Assembly (NCBI RefSeq): GCF_025452235.1
Contig: NZ_CP104965.1
Location: forward strand, 930,001-994,000
Reading direction: 5' to 3'
Origin: Devosia neptuniae
Lineage (GTDB): Bacteria > Pseudomonadota > Alphaproteobacteria > Rhizobiales > Devosiaceae
DNA length: 64,000 nt
The stretch's first letter is position 1. The number at the start of each line of letters is the position of its first letter. Below the pieces are notes generated by a model. That model saw only the letters and a list, made by a program, of their open reading frames with translations. It was not told where the DNA came from and made no database searches. Shown here piece after piece: positions 36,483-45,998 of the stretch. Made by a program: the position numbers and the translations under genes.

Positions 36483-37622
36483 TCAGCTCATGGCGGTACG
36501 ATAGATTTGCAGGACATCATCCACGGCCATGGGGCGGGGATTGTTGTCCATCAGGCGGCGGATGGCGTGGGCTTCTGTGGCCCATTCGGGCAGGGCTTCA
36601 GCGGTGGCGCCATGGCGGGACAGCTGCATTTCGATGCCCAGCTTGCGGCAGAAATCCATGGCGGCGGCGAGGATTGCCTGGGTGCCATCGGCCGGTGGGA
36701 GGCCGAGCAGCCGGCAGATCTCGGCGGTCTTGTCGGGACGGGCGGGGGCGTTGAAGGCCAGCACGTGCGGGAAGATGATGGCGTTGGCCAGGCCGTGGGG
36801 CAGCTTGAGGCGGGTGCCCAGCGGATAGGCCAGGGCGTGGCCGGACGCGGTATTGACGGGGCCCAGGCACACGCCGCCGTAATAAGAAGCGAGCATCATG
36901 CCGGCGCGCGCTTCGGTATCGGCGCCATCGGCCACGGCGCGGGCGAGATATTTTCCCACTAGTTCGATGCCAAGGGTTGCATAGCCGTCGATCAGCGGGT
37001 GGGCCTTGATATTGGTGAAGGCCTCGACGCAATGGGCCAGCGCATCGACGCCGGTGGCGGCGGTGACGGCGGGCGGCACGGAATAGGTCAGCTCGGGATC
37101 GAGAATGGCGATATCGGCCAGCATGAACGGGCTTTCGACCGCCAGCTTCGCCAAGGTCTGGGGATGGGTGACCAGCGCGCGAATGCCGGCTTCCGAACCC
37201 GTGCCGGAGGTGGTGGGCACTTGCGCCAACGCCGTGCGGCGGCCTTCGATCTTGCCGACGCCGACGACGTCAGGCACCGATTTGTCGCTATCCCAGAGCA
37301 CGGCGACCAGCTTGGCCACATCCATGACCGAGCCACCGCCCAGCCCGATGACCAGATCGGGCCGGAAGGCGCGGGCCGCGGCTAGCGCCGCTTCGACGGC
37401 CGGCAGGTCGGGTTCGGGCGGCAGGTCGATGAAGGTCTCGAGCGCGCCAGTAAGGCCGATGCGGTCGACAAAGCCGACAGTGGGCGCCATGGCGACGATG
37501 AAGACGCGGCGATAGGGGGCCGCCCAATCGGCGAGGCGCGCGACGGCGCCGGCACCGATTTCGAGCCGGGCGGGCTGCAGCAGGGTGATCGGCCGGGCCA
37601 TGGACAGGGTAAGTTCAGACAT
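36483..37622 (-). CDS. Iron-containing alcohol dehydrogenase
   Basis: A 379-residue group III alcohol dehydrogenase. The NAD-binding GGGSVMDVAKLVAV, the PTTSGTGSEA motif and metal-binding residues around ATGVDALAHCVEAF and LPHGLANAIIFPH are all present. Members oxidise polyols, hydroxy acids or reduce maleylacetate and aldehydes. It is the last gene of a four-gene operon, overlapping the DapA-like gene by 8 bases. In this context it probably oxidises a hydroxyl of the sugar acid or handles an aldehyde released by the DapA-like lyase. Confidence 0.9.
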   Translation of the reverse strand: MSELTLSMARPITLLQPARLEIGAGAVARLADWAAPYRRVFIVAMAPTVGFVDRIGLTGALETFIDLPPEPDLPAVEAALAAARAFRPDLVIGLGGGSVMDVAKLVAVLWDSDKSVPDVVGVGKIEGRRTALAQVPTTSGTGSEAGIRALVTHPQTLAKLAVESPFMLADIAILDPELTYSVPPAVTAATGVDALAHCVEAFTNIKAHPLIDGYATLGIELVGKYLARAVADGADTEARAGMMLASYYGGVCLGPVNTASGHALAYPLGTRLKLPHGLANAIIFPHVLAFNAPARPDKTAEICRLLGLPPADGTQAILAAAMDFCRKLGIEMQLSRHGATAEALPEWATEAHAIRRLMDNNPRPMAVDDVLQIYRTAMS

Positions 37623-38546
37623 GGTCCTGTGCCTCGAGTTCGGCCATCTGGCTCCAGACTGTGTCGAGTTCGGCCGGGGCGAGTTCGACCAGCGGCGGAC
37701 GCACGCGGGTCCAGCCGGGATGATTGCGGCGGCGGGCCAGCATGGCCTTGATGGTGGGCAATTGCACATAGGCGTTGGAGAGATCGCGCCAGGCGTTGAT
37801 GCGCTCCTGCGCCTTGTCGACGCGCGCCGCTTCAGCCGGGTCATGCCAATGGTCGAACACCACGCGCAGATGCTTGCCGATGAGATTGGAGCTGGAGGTG
37901 ATGCAGCCCGCGCCGCCCGAGCGCAGCAGCGGCAGCATGAAGGGATCGGCGCCCGCGAGCACCGAGAAATTGGCGAAGCTGGAGGCAAAGGCCTGCATGC
38001 TGTCGAGCTTGCCGGAGCTGTCCTTGATGCCGACCACAATGCCGGGAAAGGCTTCGAGCAAGCGGCCGACCAGGTCCAGCGACAGCCCGACCTGGGCGAT
38101 GGGCGGGATGTGATAGAGCACGACGCGCAGATCGTCGCGGCCGACGCCTTCGATGGCTTCGGCATAGAATCGGAACAGGCCCTCGTCGCTGACGCCCTTG
38201 TAATAGAAGGGGGCAGCACGACCGTGGCCTTCACGCCCGCCTCGACGGCATGGCGCATCAGGGTGACGGTATCGGCGACATTGGTCTGGGAGGTGCCGGG
38301 CAACAGGCGCTGCGGATCGATGCCGGCGGCGATGACCCGCTCGAGCAGGGCCTGGCGCTGGGCGATGCTGAAGGAATTGGCCTCGCCCGTGGTGCCGAGC
38401 AGGGCGATGCCGTCGCAGCCATCCTGCAGGAGGGCATGGCAATGGGCGGCGAAGGCTGTGTGATCGGGCGTGCCGTCTTCAAGGATCGGGGTGGCCGAGG
38501 CGCAGAAGACGCCGCTAATGGGGAGATTGCTCGTCGGATTGGTCAC
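37615..38546 (-). pseudogene. DapA/N-acetylneuraminate-lyase family protein, frameshifted
   Basis: A class I aldolase-type protein of about 310 residues if one base is restored. The first 113 residues (GIALLGTTGEANSFS, the Thr-Thr motif) and the remainder (FYYKGVSDEGL, catalytic tyrosine in VVLYHIPP, Schiff-base lysine in VVGIKDSSG) are in different frames. The junction is a run of five Cs on the coding strand at about 38210-38214; six Cs would give VVLPPFYYKG. The GTG start at 38546 overlaps the pdxA-like stop. Substrate probably a 2-oxo acid sugar. The break is likely a sequencing indel, since all catalytic residues remain. Confidence 0.85.
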
Positions 38547-39490
38547 TTGTTTCCCCCGGCCAGGCGGCGCGCATAGGCGATGGCTTCGTTCATATTGGTG
38601 TGGTTGGCCTTGCCGGTGCCGGCAATGTCGAAGGCGGTGCCGTGATCGACCGAGGTGCGGTCGATGGGCAGGCCGAGCGAGACATTGACGGCGGTATCGA
38701 AGGCCACGAGCTTGATGGGGATGTGCCCCTGATCGTGATATTGGGCGATCACCAGATCGAAGGCGCCGTTATAGGCGCGGTGATAGACGGTGTCGGCGGA
38801 GATGGGGCCCTTGACGTCGATGCCCTCGGCCTGCGCCATGGCCACGGCCGGCACGACCTGTACATCATCCTCGGTACCGAAGAGGCCGCTTTCCCCGCAA
38901 TGCGGATTGATGCCGGCGACTGCGATGCGCGGCCTGGCGTAGCCGATGCGCTTGAGGTGGTCATTGCCGGCGCGGATGGTGGCCAGGATACGCTCGGGCG
39001 TGGCGCGATCGATGGCGGTCTTGAGCGACACGTGGGTCGAGACGTGAATGACCTTGAGGCGTTCGGAGGCCAGCAGCATGAAGGCGGATTTCTGGCCGGT
39101 CAGCGCCGCCAGCATGCCGGTGTGGCCATCATAGTGATGGCCGGCCAGGTTCAGCGCTTCCTTGTTGATGGGCGCGGTGACGATGCAGCCGATCGTGCCG
39201 GCCTGGGCGTCGCGCACGGCTTTTTCGATGAAACGGAAGGCGGCGTCGCCGGCGCGGGGATCCAGTTTCCCCCAAGGCAGCGGGCCGCCCTCGATCGGCA
39301 GGTCCTCGACCAGGCCATCAAGATCGATCGCGGCGCCGGTCGCGGCGACGGCAAGGTCCAGCGTGGCGCGATTGCCATAGATGCGGGTGCGGGCGCGGTC
39401 GGCAGGCGACATTTCCGCCAAGGCGCGGATCGCGATTTCGGGCCCGACCCCGGCGGGGTCACCCATGGTAATGCCAATCAGCTCGCTCAT
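38543..39490 (-). CDS. PdxA/PdxA2-family 4-phosphoerythronate/threonate-type dehydrogenase
   Basis: A 315-residue NAD- and metal-dependent dehydrogenase of the PdxA family. The metal-binding histidines are visible in [24 protein letters not shown] and [11 protein letters not shown]. In vitamin B6 synthesis PdxA acts on 4-phosphohydroxythreonine; the PdxA2 branch oxidises and decarboxylates 4-phospho-D-threonate or -erythronate to dihydroxyacetone phosphate. Presence of a DUF1537 kinase in the facing operon and no B6 or ksgA neighbours favour the catabolic role. It overlaps both neighbours by 4 bases. Confidence 0.9.
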   Translation of the reverse strand: MSELIGITMGDPAGVGPEIAIRALAEMSPADRARTRIYGNRATLDLAVAATGAAIDLDGLVEDLPIEGGPLPWGKLDPRAGDAAFRFIEKAVRDAQAGTIGCIVTAPINKEALNLAGHHYDGHTGMLAALTGQKSAFMLLASERLKVIHVSTHVSLKTAIDRATPERILATIRAGNDHLKRIGYARPRIAVAGINPHCGESGLFGTEDDVQVVPAVAMAQAEGIDVKGPISADTVYHRAYNGAFDLVIAQYHDQGHIPIKLVAFDTAVNVSLGLPIDRTSVDHGTAFDIAGTGKANHTNMNEAIAYARRLAGGNK

Positions 39491-40659
39491 GCTGCGTCTC
39501 CGTCGATCCAGCCCTTAGGCAGCCGGACATATTTGATGGCCCGCCGGAAATAGGTATAGGCGAGATGGATCGCGCCATCGCCGTCTTCCAGCAGATAGGG
39601 GTAGGATAGTTCCTTGTTGCGCCCATCCACCGAATTGTTGGAGAGGCACGTGCCGGGACTGTCATCGACGATGCGGCGCAGCGGGAAGGTGCGGCCGCCA
39701 TCGGTGGAAACGCATAGGGTCATTGGCGCGCGGGGCACGCCCCAGATGGGGGCACAGCCGCCACTGGCGTCGGGACGATCATCGCCCTCCTCGATCTCGT
39801 CATAGAGCGAGGTGCGGCGGTCACTCGATGTCGCAGCCGAGACCGGATTGCACAGCATGGCCAGGCGCCCATCGGCGAGGCGAATGACGTTGATGGAGGA
39901 ATTATTGTTGGGCACGTCGGTGGGCTCGGGCGCGGACCAGGTCACCCCGCCATCGCGGCTTTCCGAGCGATGCACGAAATCGGACTGACGGCGGCGGTAG
40001 AAGGCGGCCATGTGCTGGCCCTCGAGCGGCACGATGGTCATGTGCACCGAGCCGATCGAGCCGGGCACTTCGCTCAGCGTCCAGGTGGCGCCATCGTCGT
40101 GGCTCACCGCGACCCCGGCGGTATCGTGGCTGCCGTTCCAGCGCTGGCCCGGGCGCGGAATGCAGCGGAAGACCGGCATCATCCAGGCGCCGTCGGCGCG
40201 CCGCACGAAACGGCCGCGCACGAAGGTGCCCAGGGGCAGATCGAGAATGCGCGGTACGCCGCCGCTGAGCACGCCATCGGTCAGCGTAATCTGGCGGGCG
40301 CGCAGCAGGCATTCGTCCTGATTGCCGGAGGGCTGGGCAGTGTGGAACAACTGCCACTGGCCCTGCCCGTCCCGCGTCAGCACCGGGTTCTGCTCGCTGC
40401 GGTCTGGATCATCGCTCAGCCGCATCGGCGCCGACCAGCGATCGCTGCCGGGAGCCAGGGTGCAGCCGAAAATGGAAATATCAGACTTGCCCTCGAGCGT
40501 GCCGCCAAACCACAGGCAGGCCAGGGTGCCGTCGTCGAGGCGCTCGATGAAGGCGGCGTGATTCTGCACCATGGGCGAAGGCAAATAGGCCGCCTGCAGG
40601 CCTTGGCCGGCCGGCTCGATCTGCCCTGTCATGCGCGCCGCGATCTCGTCTGGAGTCAT
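39487..40659 (-). CDS. Sialidase-fold (BNR/Asp-box) protein, cytosolic
   Basis: A 390-residue six-bladed beta-propeller protein of the exo-sialidase family. Asp-boxes are seen as [16 protein letters not shown] and STDGGRTF, with the RIP-like region [24 protein letters not shown] (given by its key residues) at the N-terminus and [13 protein letters not shown] at the end. There is no signal peptide, so it should act in the cytoplasm on an imported compound. It is the first gene of the operon with pdxA-like, dapA-like and adh genes. Whether it cleaves sialic or other acidic glycosides is not predictable. Confidence 0.85.
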   Translation of the reverse strand: MTPDEIAARMTGQIEPAGQGLQAAYLPSPMVQNHAAFIERLDDGTLACLWFGGTLEGKSDISIFGCTLAPGSDRWSAPMRLSDDPDRSEQNPVLTRDGQGQWQLFHTAQPSGNQDECLLRARQITLTDGVLSGGVPRILDLPLGTFVRGRFVRRADGAWMMPVFRCIPRPGQRWNGSHDTAGVAVSHDDGATWTLSEVPGSIGSVHMTIVPLEGQHMAAFYRRRQSDFVHRSESRDGGVTWSAPEPTDVPNNNSSINVIRLADGRLAMLCNPVSAATSSDRRTSLYDEIEEGDDRPDASGGCAPIWGVPRAPMTLCVSTDGGRTFPLRRIVDDSPGTCLSNNSVDGRNKELSYPYLLEDGDGAIHLAYTYFRRAIKYVRLPKGWIDGDAA

Positions 40660-40956
40660 GTCTCTCCCCGCCTCCTGGTTGCCGCAAACTTGCTGGCTGG
40701 CGCAATGTTGTCAAGTTATTATTCCGGGTATGTAATCCAAAATTGCGCGGCTGGTTTTGTAATTATCTTTTATTTTCAACGTGTTAAATTCTCACCTCTT
40801 TGCGTAATCTGGCATTTTCTGATTTTTGTTTGACAACTCCCGGGTGTCGCTAGATAGTGCCGGCCACGGGTGGACCGGCTATGCTGGCGCCCTGAGGAAA
40901 CGGGTGGGCGCTCCGCAGCGGCGTTCACGTCTGGATCAGCTGCAAGGGAGGTAGAA
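40660..40956. promoter_or_regulatory. AT-rich divergent control region of the acid-sugar locus
   Basis: About 300 bp separate the two divergent operons, and 40700-40850 is much more AT-rich than the rest of the window. GTTGTCAA at 40707-40714 and its inverse TTGACAAC at 40830-40837 face outwards. The second forms a -35 TTGACA with GATAGT 17 bases on (40853-40858), a likely promoter for the transporter operon. The first gives TTGACA on the other strand. The GntR regulator probably binds here. Confidence 0.6.
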
Positions 40957-42462
40957 TTGATTTTCAAACAGCTTCTGGTCGCCGGCTTGCTGGCTTCGGG
41001 CGCCATTGCCCCGGCCATGGCCCAGTCCAATACCGACATTACCGTGGTGCTTAGCGAGGAACTCGACCTGGTCGATCCCTGCATGGCCACGCGCTCCAAT
41101 ATCGGCCGCGTCATCCTGCAGAATATCAGCGAGACGCTGACCGAGCTGGACGTGCGCGGCGACAAGGGTCTGATGCCCCGCCTGGCCGAAAGCTGGGAAG
41201 ACAAGGGCGATGGCACCTGGCAGTTCAAGCTGCGCCCGGGCGTGACCTTCTCGGACGGCACCGCGTTCGACGCCAATGACGTCAAGCACTCGTTCGACCG
41301 CGTGTTCTCGGACCAGATGAGCTGCGAAAGCGCGCGTTATTTCGCCGATACCGACCTGACCTTCACCGTGGTCGACGACACCACGATCGACGTCAAGGCC
41401 GAGCCGGCCCAGCCGATCCTGCCGCTGCTGATGAGTCTGGTCACCATCGTGCCGTCGGAAACGCCGATGGAATTCGTGCGCGACCCGATCGGCACCGGTC
41501 CCTATGTGATGAGCGAGTGGACCGCCGGCCAGCAGATCGTGCTCGATCGCCGCGACGATTATTGGGGTGAAGCCCCCGCGGTGACGAAGGCCACCTATCT
41601 GTTCCGCTCCGAGCCTGCCGTGCGTGCCGGCATGGTTGCGGCGGGCGAAGCCGATATCGCGCCGCAGATCACGGCGGAAGTGGCTGACAACAAGGCCACC
41701 GATTTCAGCTATCTGAATTCGGAAACCGTCTATCTGCGCATCGACAGCCAGGATGCCCCGACCAATGATCTGCGGGTCCGCCAGGCACTGAATGCCGCCA
41801 TCGAGCGCGAAGCCTTTATCGGCACCGTGCTGCCCGAGGGGACCGAACTGGCTGTGGCCATGGTGCCGCCGACCACTTTGGGCTGGAACCCCAACCTGTC
41901 GCCGCCGGCTTTCGATCCGGAACTGGCCAAGAAACTGCTTGCCGAAGCCAAGGCCGACGGCGTGGATACCAGCCTGCCCATTGAAGTCGTGGCACGCACC
42001 GAGAACTTCCCCAATGTGACCGAGGTCGCCGAGGCCCTGGTGCAGATGCTCAACGAGGTTGGCTTCAACGCCACGCTGCGCATGGTGGAAGTTGCCGAAC
42101 ACGAGCAGTATTATTCCAAGCCCTATCCCGAAAGCACCGGCACCCGTCTGGTGCTGGCGCAGCACGACAATAGCCGCGGCGACCCGGCCTTCTCGATGTT
42201 CTTCAAGTATGACAGCAAGGGCACCCAGTCGGGCGTCAACGACCCCAAGGTGGATGACCTGATTGCCCGCGCTTCGGCGGCAACCGGGGACGAACGTGCG
42301 GCCCTGTGGTCCGAACTGTTCGCCTATGTCCATGACGATATCGCTGCGGATGTCCTGCTGTTCCACATGGTTGGCCTCAGCCGCGTCAGCGAGCGTCTGG
42401 ACTTCACCCCGACCATTGCGACCAACCAGCAGCTGCAGCTGTCGGAGATCGGCTTCAAGTAA
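40957..42462 (+). CDS. ABC transporter substrate-binding protein, peptide/opine (SBP_bac_5) family
   Basis: A 501-residue periplasmic binding protein. I place the start at TTG 40957: GGGAGG lies five bases before it and the product begins with a proper signal peptide (LIFKQLLVAGLLASGAIAPAMA, cleavage before QSN). No in-frame ATG precedes the signal sequence. Family features are RLAESWEDKGDGTWQFKLRPG, FSDGTAFDANDVKHSFDR and GTGPYVMSEW (each typical of DppA/OppA folds). Members carry peptides but also oligosaccharides and opines; context suggests an acidic sugar compound. First gene of a six-gene operon. Confidence 0.92.
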   Translation: MIFKQLLVAGLLASGAIAPAMAQSNTDITVVLSEELDLVDPCMATRSNIGRVILQNISETLTELDVRGDKGLMPRLAESWEDKGDGTWQFKLRPGVTFSDGTAFDANDVKHSFDRVFSDQMSCESARYFADTDLTFTVVDDTTIDVKAEPAQPILPLLMSLVTIVPSETPMEFVRDPIGTGPYVMSEWTAGQQIVLDRRDDYWGEAPAVTKATYLFRSEPAVRAGMVAAGEADIAPQITAEVADNKATDFSYLNSETVYLRIDSQDAPTNDLRVRQALNAAIEREAFIGTVLPEGTELAVAMVPPTTLGWNPNLSPPAFDPELAKKLLAEAKADGVDTSLPIEVVARTENFPNVTEVAEALVQMLNEVGFNATLRMVEVAEHEQYYSKPYPESTGTRLVLAQHDNSRGDPAFSMFFKYDSKGTQSGVNDPKVDDLIARASAATGDERAALWSELFAYVHDDIAADVLLFHMVGLSRVSERLDFTPTIATNQQLQLSEIGFK

Positions 42463-42539
42463 GCCTGTCTCAGGTTCATAATCAGGCGATGCCGGGCTGG
42501 TCCCGGCATCGTGTCACTTGTCAAACCGGATTAGCGGCC

Positions 42540-43454
42540 ATGACCAAACTGATCTCGCAGCGGGCCATTGCCAGCCTGTTGTCGCTCCTGGGCCTGCTGG
42601 TGCTGGTCTTCTTCCTGTCGCGCCTCACCGGTGACCCCGCGGCCCTGTTTCTGCCGATCGACGCCACCGAAGAGATGAAGGCGCAGTTTCGCGCGCTGAA
42701 CGGGCTCGATCTGCCGCTGTTCGAGCAATTCGGCCGCTATGTGTGGGATTTCCTGCATCTGGATTTCGGGCAATCGCTGCGCAAGGCGCGCCCCGCCATC
42801 GAAGTGGTGATGGAAGCCTATGCCTGGACGCTGCCGCTGGCGCTGATCACCATGACGCTGGTGGTGATTGCTTCCATCGTGCTGGGCGCGCTGGCTGCCT
42901 TCAATGTCGGCGGGTTTTTCGACCGGCTGGTGTCCATCGTTTCGCTGGTCGCCGCCTCGGCGCCCGACTTCTGGATCGCCATCGTCGCCATCGTGATCTT
43001 CGCGATCAATCTGAGCTGGCTGCCCACCTCCGGGGTCGGCACGCCCTGGCACTGGATATTGCCGATCGCAGTGCTGTTCATCCGCCCGTTCGGGCTGATC
43101 GTGCAGGTGGTGCGTGGCTCGATGCTGGGCGCGCTGTCGGCGCCCTATGTCAAGACGGCCCGCGCCAAGGGCGTGCGCAATTTGCCGATCATTTTCGTAC
43201 ATACGCTGCGCAATGCCATGCTGCCGGTGATTACCGTGATCGGCGACCAGGCCGCTGCTATGCTCAATGGCGCGGTGATCGTCGAGACGATTTTCGGCTT
43301 TCCGGGCATCGGCAAGCTGATGATCGATTCCATCCTGCAGCGCGATTTCAATGTCGTGCTGGCCGCCATCATGGTCACCGCCATCGCCATTTTCCTCATG
43401 AACATCCTGATCGACCTTGCCTATGGCCTGCTCGATCCGCGCATCCGGCGTTGA
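42540..43454 (+). CDS. ABC transporter permease, DppB family
   Basis: A 304-residue inner-membrane permease with six helices; LISQRAIASLLSLLGLLVLVFFLSRLTGDPAALFLP is its first helix and loop (key: RLTGDPA). The coupling motif YVKTARAKGVRNLPIIFVHTLRNA is typical of DppB. It pairs with the next gene to form the pore of the importer. It lies 77 bases downstream of the binding-protein gene, past a small GCCGGG hairpin that may stabilise the upstream message. Confidence 0.92.
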   Translation: MTKLISQRAIASLLSLLGLLVLVFFLSRLTGDPAALFLPIDATEEMKAQFRALNGLDLPLFEQFGRYVWDFLHLDFGQSLRKARPAIEVVMEAYAWTLPLALITMTLVVIASIVLGALAAFNVGGFFDRLVSIVSLVAASAPDFWIAIVAIVIFAINLSWLPTSGVGTPWHWILPIAVLFIRPFGLIVQVVRGSMLGALSAPYVKTARAKGVRNLPIIFVHTLRNAMLPVITVIGDQAAAMLNGAVIVETIFGFPGIGKLMIDSILQRDFNVVLAAIMVTAIAIFLMNILIDLAYGLLDPRIRR

Positions 43455-43465
43455 GGCGCAAGACC

Positions 43466-44389
43466 ATGTCCGATCTGTCCACTGCCATTCCCCCTGCCCC
43501 TACAAAGAGCCGCGCCGCGCCGCTGCTGGCCATGTTGTGGCGCGACAAGCTGGCCTTTGTGTCAGCCATCGTGCTCATCATCATCGTGCTGTTCGCGCTG
43601 CTGGGCCCGGCTTTACTGAGCGATCTGGCGACCAGCCAGAACCTGCGCGGCCGCAATAGCCCGCCCTTCGATCTGGCGCGGGGCTGGGCTTTTGTTTTGG
43701 GCGGCGACTCGCTGGGGCGGCCCATGCTGGCCCGGCTGATCGTTGCCGCCCGCAGCACGATGCTGGTTGCCGCCGGCACGGTGCTTGCCGCCATGGTGGT
43801 GGGCGCGGTGCTGGGCCTGTTGGCCGGCTATCTGGGCAAGCATGTGTCGCAGGCGATCATGCGGCTGGCCGACGTGATCATGTCGTTTCCCTCGCTGCTG
43901 ATCGCGGTGATCGTGCTCTATGTGCTGGGACCCTCGATCCCCAACATGATCCTGGTGCTGGCCATTACCCGCATTCCGATCTATCTGCGCACCACGCGCG
44001 CCGAAGTGCTCGAAGTGCGCCAGCGCATGTTCGTGCAGGCGGCGGTGGTGATGGGCGCCTCCAATGGCCGCATCATCCTGCGCCATATCCTGCCGGTGGT
44101 GGCGCCGACACTGGTGACCATCGCGACGCTGGATTTCGCCTTCGTCATGCTGGCCGAATCCTCGCTGTCATTCCTGGGCATCGGCATCCAGCCGCCCGAC
44201 ATTACCTGGGGCCTGATGGTTGCCCAGGGCCGCCCCTATCTGACGACCGCCTGGTGGCTGGCCTTCTGGCCGGGGCTATTGATCGTCATCACCACGCTGT
44301 CGCTGAACCTGTTGTCCAACTGGATGCGCGTGGCGCTCGACCCGTCCCAGCGCTGGCGGCTGGAAGCCCGGAGCACCAAAGATGAGTAA
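43466..44389 (+). CDS. ABC transporter permease, DppC family
   Basis: A 307-residue permease with the N-terminal cytoplasmic helix followed by six helices. LGGDSLGRPMLARLI is the typical DppC motif (D-x-LGRD-like), and RQRMFVQAAVVMGASNGRIILRHILP is the coupling region. FLGIGIQPPDITWGLMVAQG is highly characteristic. It starts 11 bases after the DppB gene and overlaps the ATPase gene by 8. Confidence 0.92.
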   Translation: MSDLSTAIPPAPTKSRAAPLLAMLWRDKLAFVSAIVLIIIVLFALLGPALLSDLATSQNLRGRNSPPFDLARGWAFVLGGDSLGRPMLARLIVAARSTMLVAAGTVLAAMVVGAVLGLLAGYLGKHVSQAIMRLADVIMSFPSLLIAVIVLYVLGPSIPNMILVLAITRIPIYLRTTRAEVLEVRQRMFVQAAVVMGASNGRIILRHILPVVAPTLVTIATLDFAFVMLAESSLSFLGIGIQPPDITWGLMVAQGRPYLTTAWWLAFWPGLLIVITTLSLNLLSNWMRVALDPSQRWRLEARSTKDE

Positions 44390-45998
44390 CGCCCTGCTTG
44401 AAGTGCGCAATCTATCGGTCGATTTCCACACTGCGCGCGGCACGGTGCATGCCGTGCGCGATGTGTCCTGGAGCATCAATCGCGGCGAGACGCTGGCCGT
44501 GCTGGGCGAAAGCGGCTCGGGTAAATCGGTCTCGGCCTCGGCGGTGATGAATATTCTCGATATTCCGCCCGCCCAGATCATTGCCGGGGAAATCTATTTC
44601 GAGGGCCAGAACCTGCTCGCCATGAGCAATGAACAGCGCCGCGCCATCAATGGCAAGCGCATCGCCATGATCTTCCAGGACCCGCTGAGCCATCTCAACC
44701 CGGTCTATCCGGTGGGCTGGCAAATCGCCGAGATGATGACGGCGCATGGCCGTCCGATGAGCGAAGCGCGCGCCCGCACGCTGGACCTATTGAACCGGGT
44801 TGGCATTCCCGAACCGCACAACGCGGTGGGCAAATATCCGCACCAATTCTCCGGCGGGCAGCGGCAGCGCCTGATGATCGCCATGGCGCTGGCGCTCAAG
44901 CCCGATATCCTGATTGCGGACGAGCCGACCACGGCGCTCGACGTGACCATCCAGGCCGATGTGCTGGCTCTGCTCAAGGAATTGCAGGCCGAGACCGGCA
45001 TGGGCCTGGTGCTGATCACCCATGATCTGGGCGTCGTCGCCGAAATCGCCGACCGCGTGGTGGTGATGAGCCAAGGGCAAATCGTCGAACAGGGCTCGGT
45101 GCGCGATGTGTATCACGCGCCCCAACATGCCTATACGCAAAAGCTGATCGGATCGGCGCCAGGCAAGGGGCAGATCAAGACGCTGCAACCCGACCTGCCG
45201 CTGCTGCTCGAGGCCAAGGCCTTGTGCAAGACCTATGGCCGCTTCACCGCGCTCAAGGATGTGTCGCTGACCCTGGCGCGCGGGCAGAGCCTGGCCGTGG
45301 TGGGGGAGAGCGGATCGGGCAAATCGACGCTGGCGCGTGCCATCCTGCGGCTCGAAACCGCCGATAGCGGGGCCGCATTCTGGAAGGGGCAGGACCTGCT
45401 GGCGATGAGCCCCTCGGCACTGCTGGGAGTGCGCCGGCAGATCCAGATGGTGTTCCAGGACCCCACCCAATCGCTCAATCCGCGGATGTCGGTCTATCAG
45501 CTGATTTCCGAAGGCTGGGACATTCACCGGCTGATGCCGGACCGCAACCAGCGGCAGGTGCGGGTGCGCGAACTGCTCGAGCAGGTGGGGCTGAGCGCCG
45601 AACATGCCAGCCGCTATCCGCACCAGTTTTCGGGCGGGCAGCGCCAGCGCATCGCCATTGCACGGGCATTGGCGCTCGAACCCGAACTGATCATCTGCGA
45701 CGAGGCCGTGTCGGCGCTCGACGTGTCGATCCAGGCGCAGGTGATTGCGCTGCTCGATGATCTGCGCGAGCGGCTGGGCATTTCATTCCTGTTCATCGCC
45801 CATGACCTAGGCGTGGTGCGGGATTTTGCCGATACCGTCATCGTCATGAAGGCGGGCGAAATCGTCGAGCGGGGACCCACCGAGCAGATTTTCAGCGCGC
45901 CGAGCCATCCCTATACCCAGCGCCTGCTGGCGGCGGCGCTCGATCCGGACCCGGACGTGCAGGCGCAGCGCCGCCTTCTTGCTACGGCGCAGGCATGA
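44382..45998 (+). CDS. ABC transporter ATP-binding protein, fused DppD-DppF
   Basis: A 538-residue protein containing two complete ATPase domains: domain one (about 1-255) with GESGSGKSVSA, FSGGQRQRLMIAMAL and ILIADEPTTALD; domain two (about 275-530) with GESGSGKSTLAR, FSGGQRQRIAIARAL and LIICDEAVSALD. This GsiA/YejF-type fusion supplies both nucleotide-binding subunits. In domain two the residue after the Walker B glutamate is alanine where most have proline. It overlaps both neighbouring genes. Confidence 0.93.
   Translation: MSNALLEVRNLSVDFHTARGTVHAVRDVSWSINRGETLAVLGESGSGKSVSASAVMNILDIPPAQIIAGEIYFEGQNLLAMSNEQRRAINGKRIAMIFQDPLSHLNPVYPVGWQIAEMMTAHGRPMSEARARTLDLLNRVGIPEPHNAVGKYPHQFSGGQRQRLMIAMALALKPDILIADEPTTALDVTIQADVLALLKELQAETGMGLVLITHDLGVVAEIADRVVVMSQGQIVEQGSVRDVYHAPQHAYTQKLIGSAPGKGQIKTLQPDLPLLLEAKALCKTYGRFTALKDVSLTLARGQSLAVVGESGSGKSTLARAILRLETADSGAAFWKGQDLLAMSPSALLGVRRQIQMVFQDPTQSLNPRMSVYQLISEGWDIHRLMPDRNQRQVRVRELLEQVGLSAEHASRYPHQFSGGQRQRIAIARALALEPELIICDEAVSALDVSIQAQVIALLDDLRERLGISFLFIAHDLGVVRDFADTVIVMKAGEIVERGPTEQIFSAPSHPYTQRLLAAALDPDPDVQAQRRLLATAQA

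Noticed and set aside
36483..38546. A single 687-residue DapA-ADH fusion protein
   Set aside because: The middle part is out-of-frame sequence rich in S/A/P/R. The true DapA-like C-terminus lies in another frame and ends at 37615, after the ADH start.
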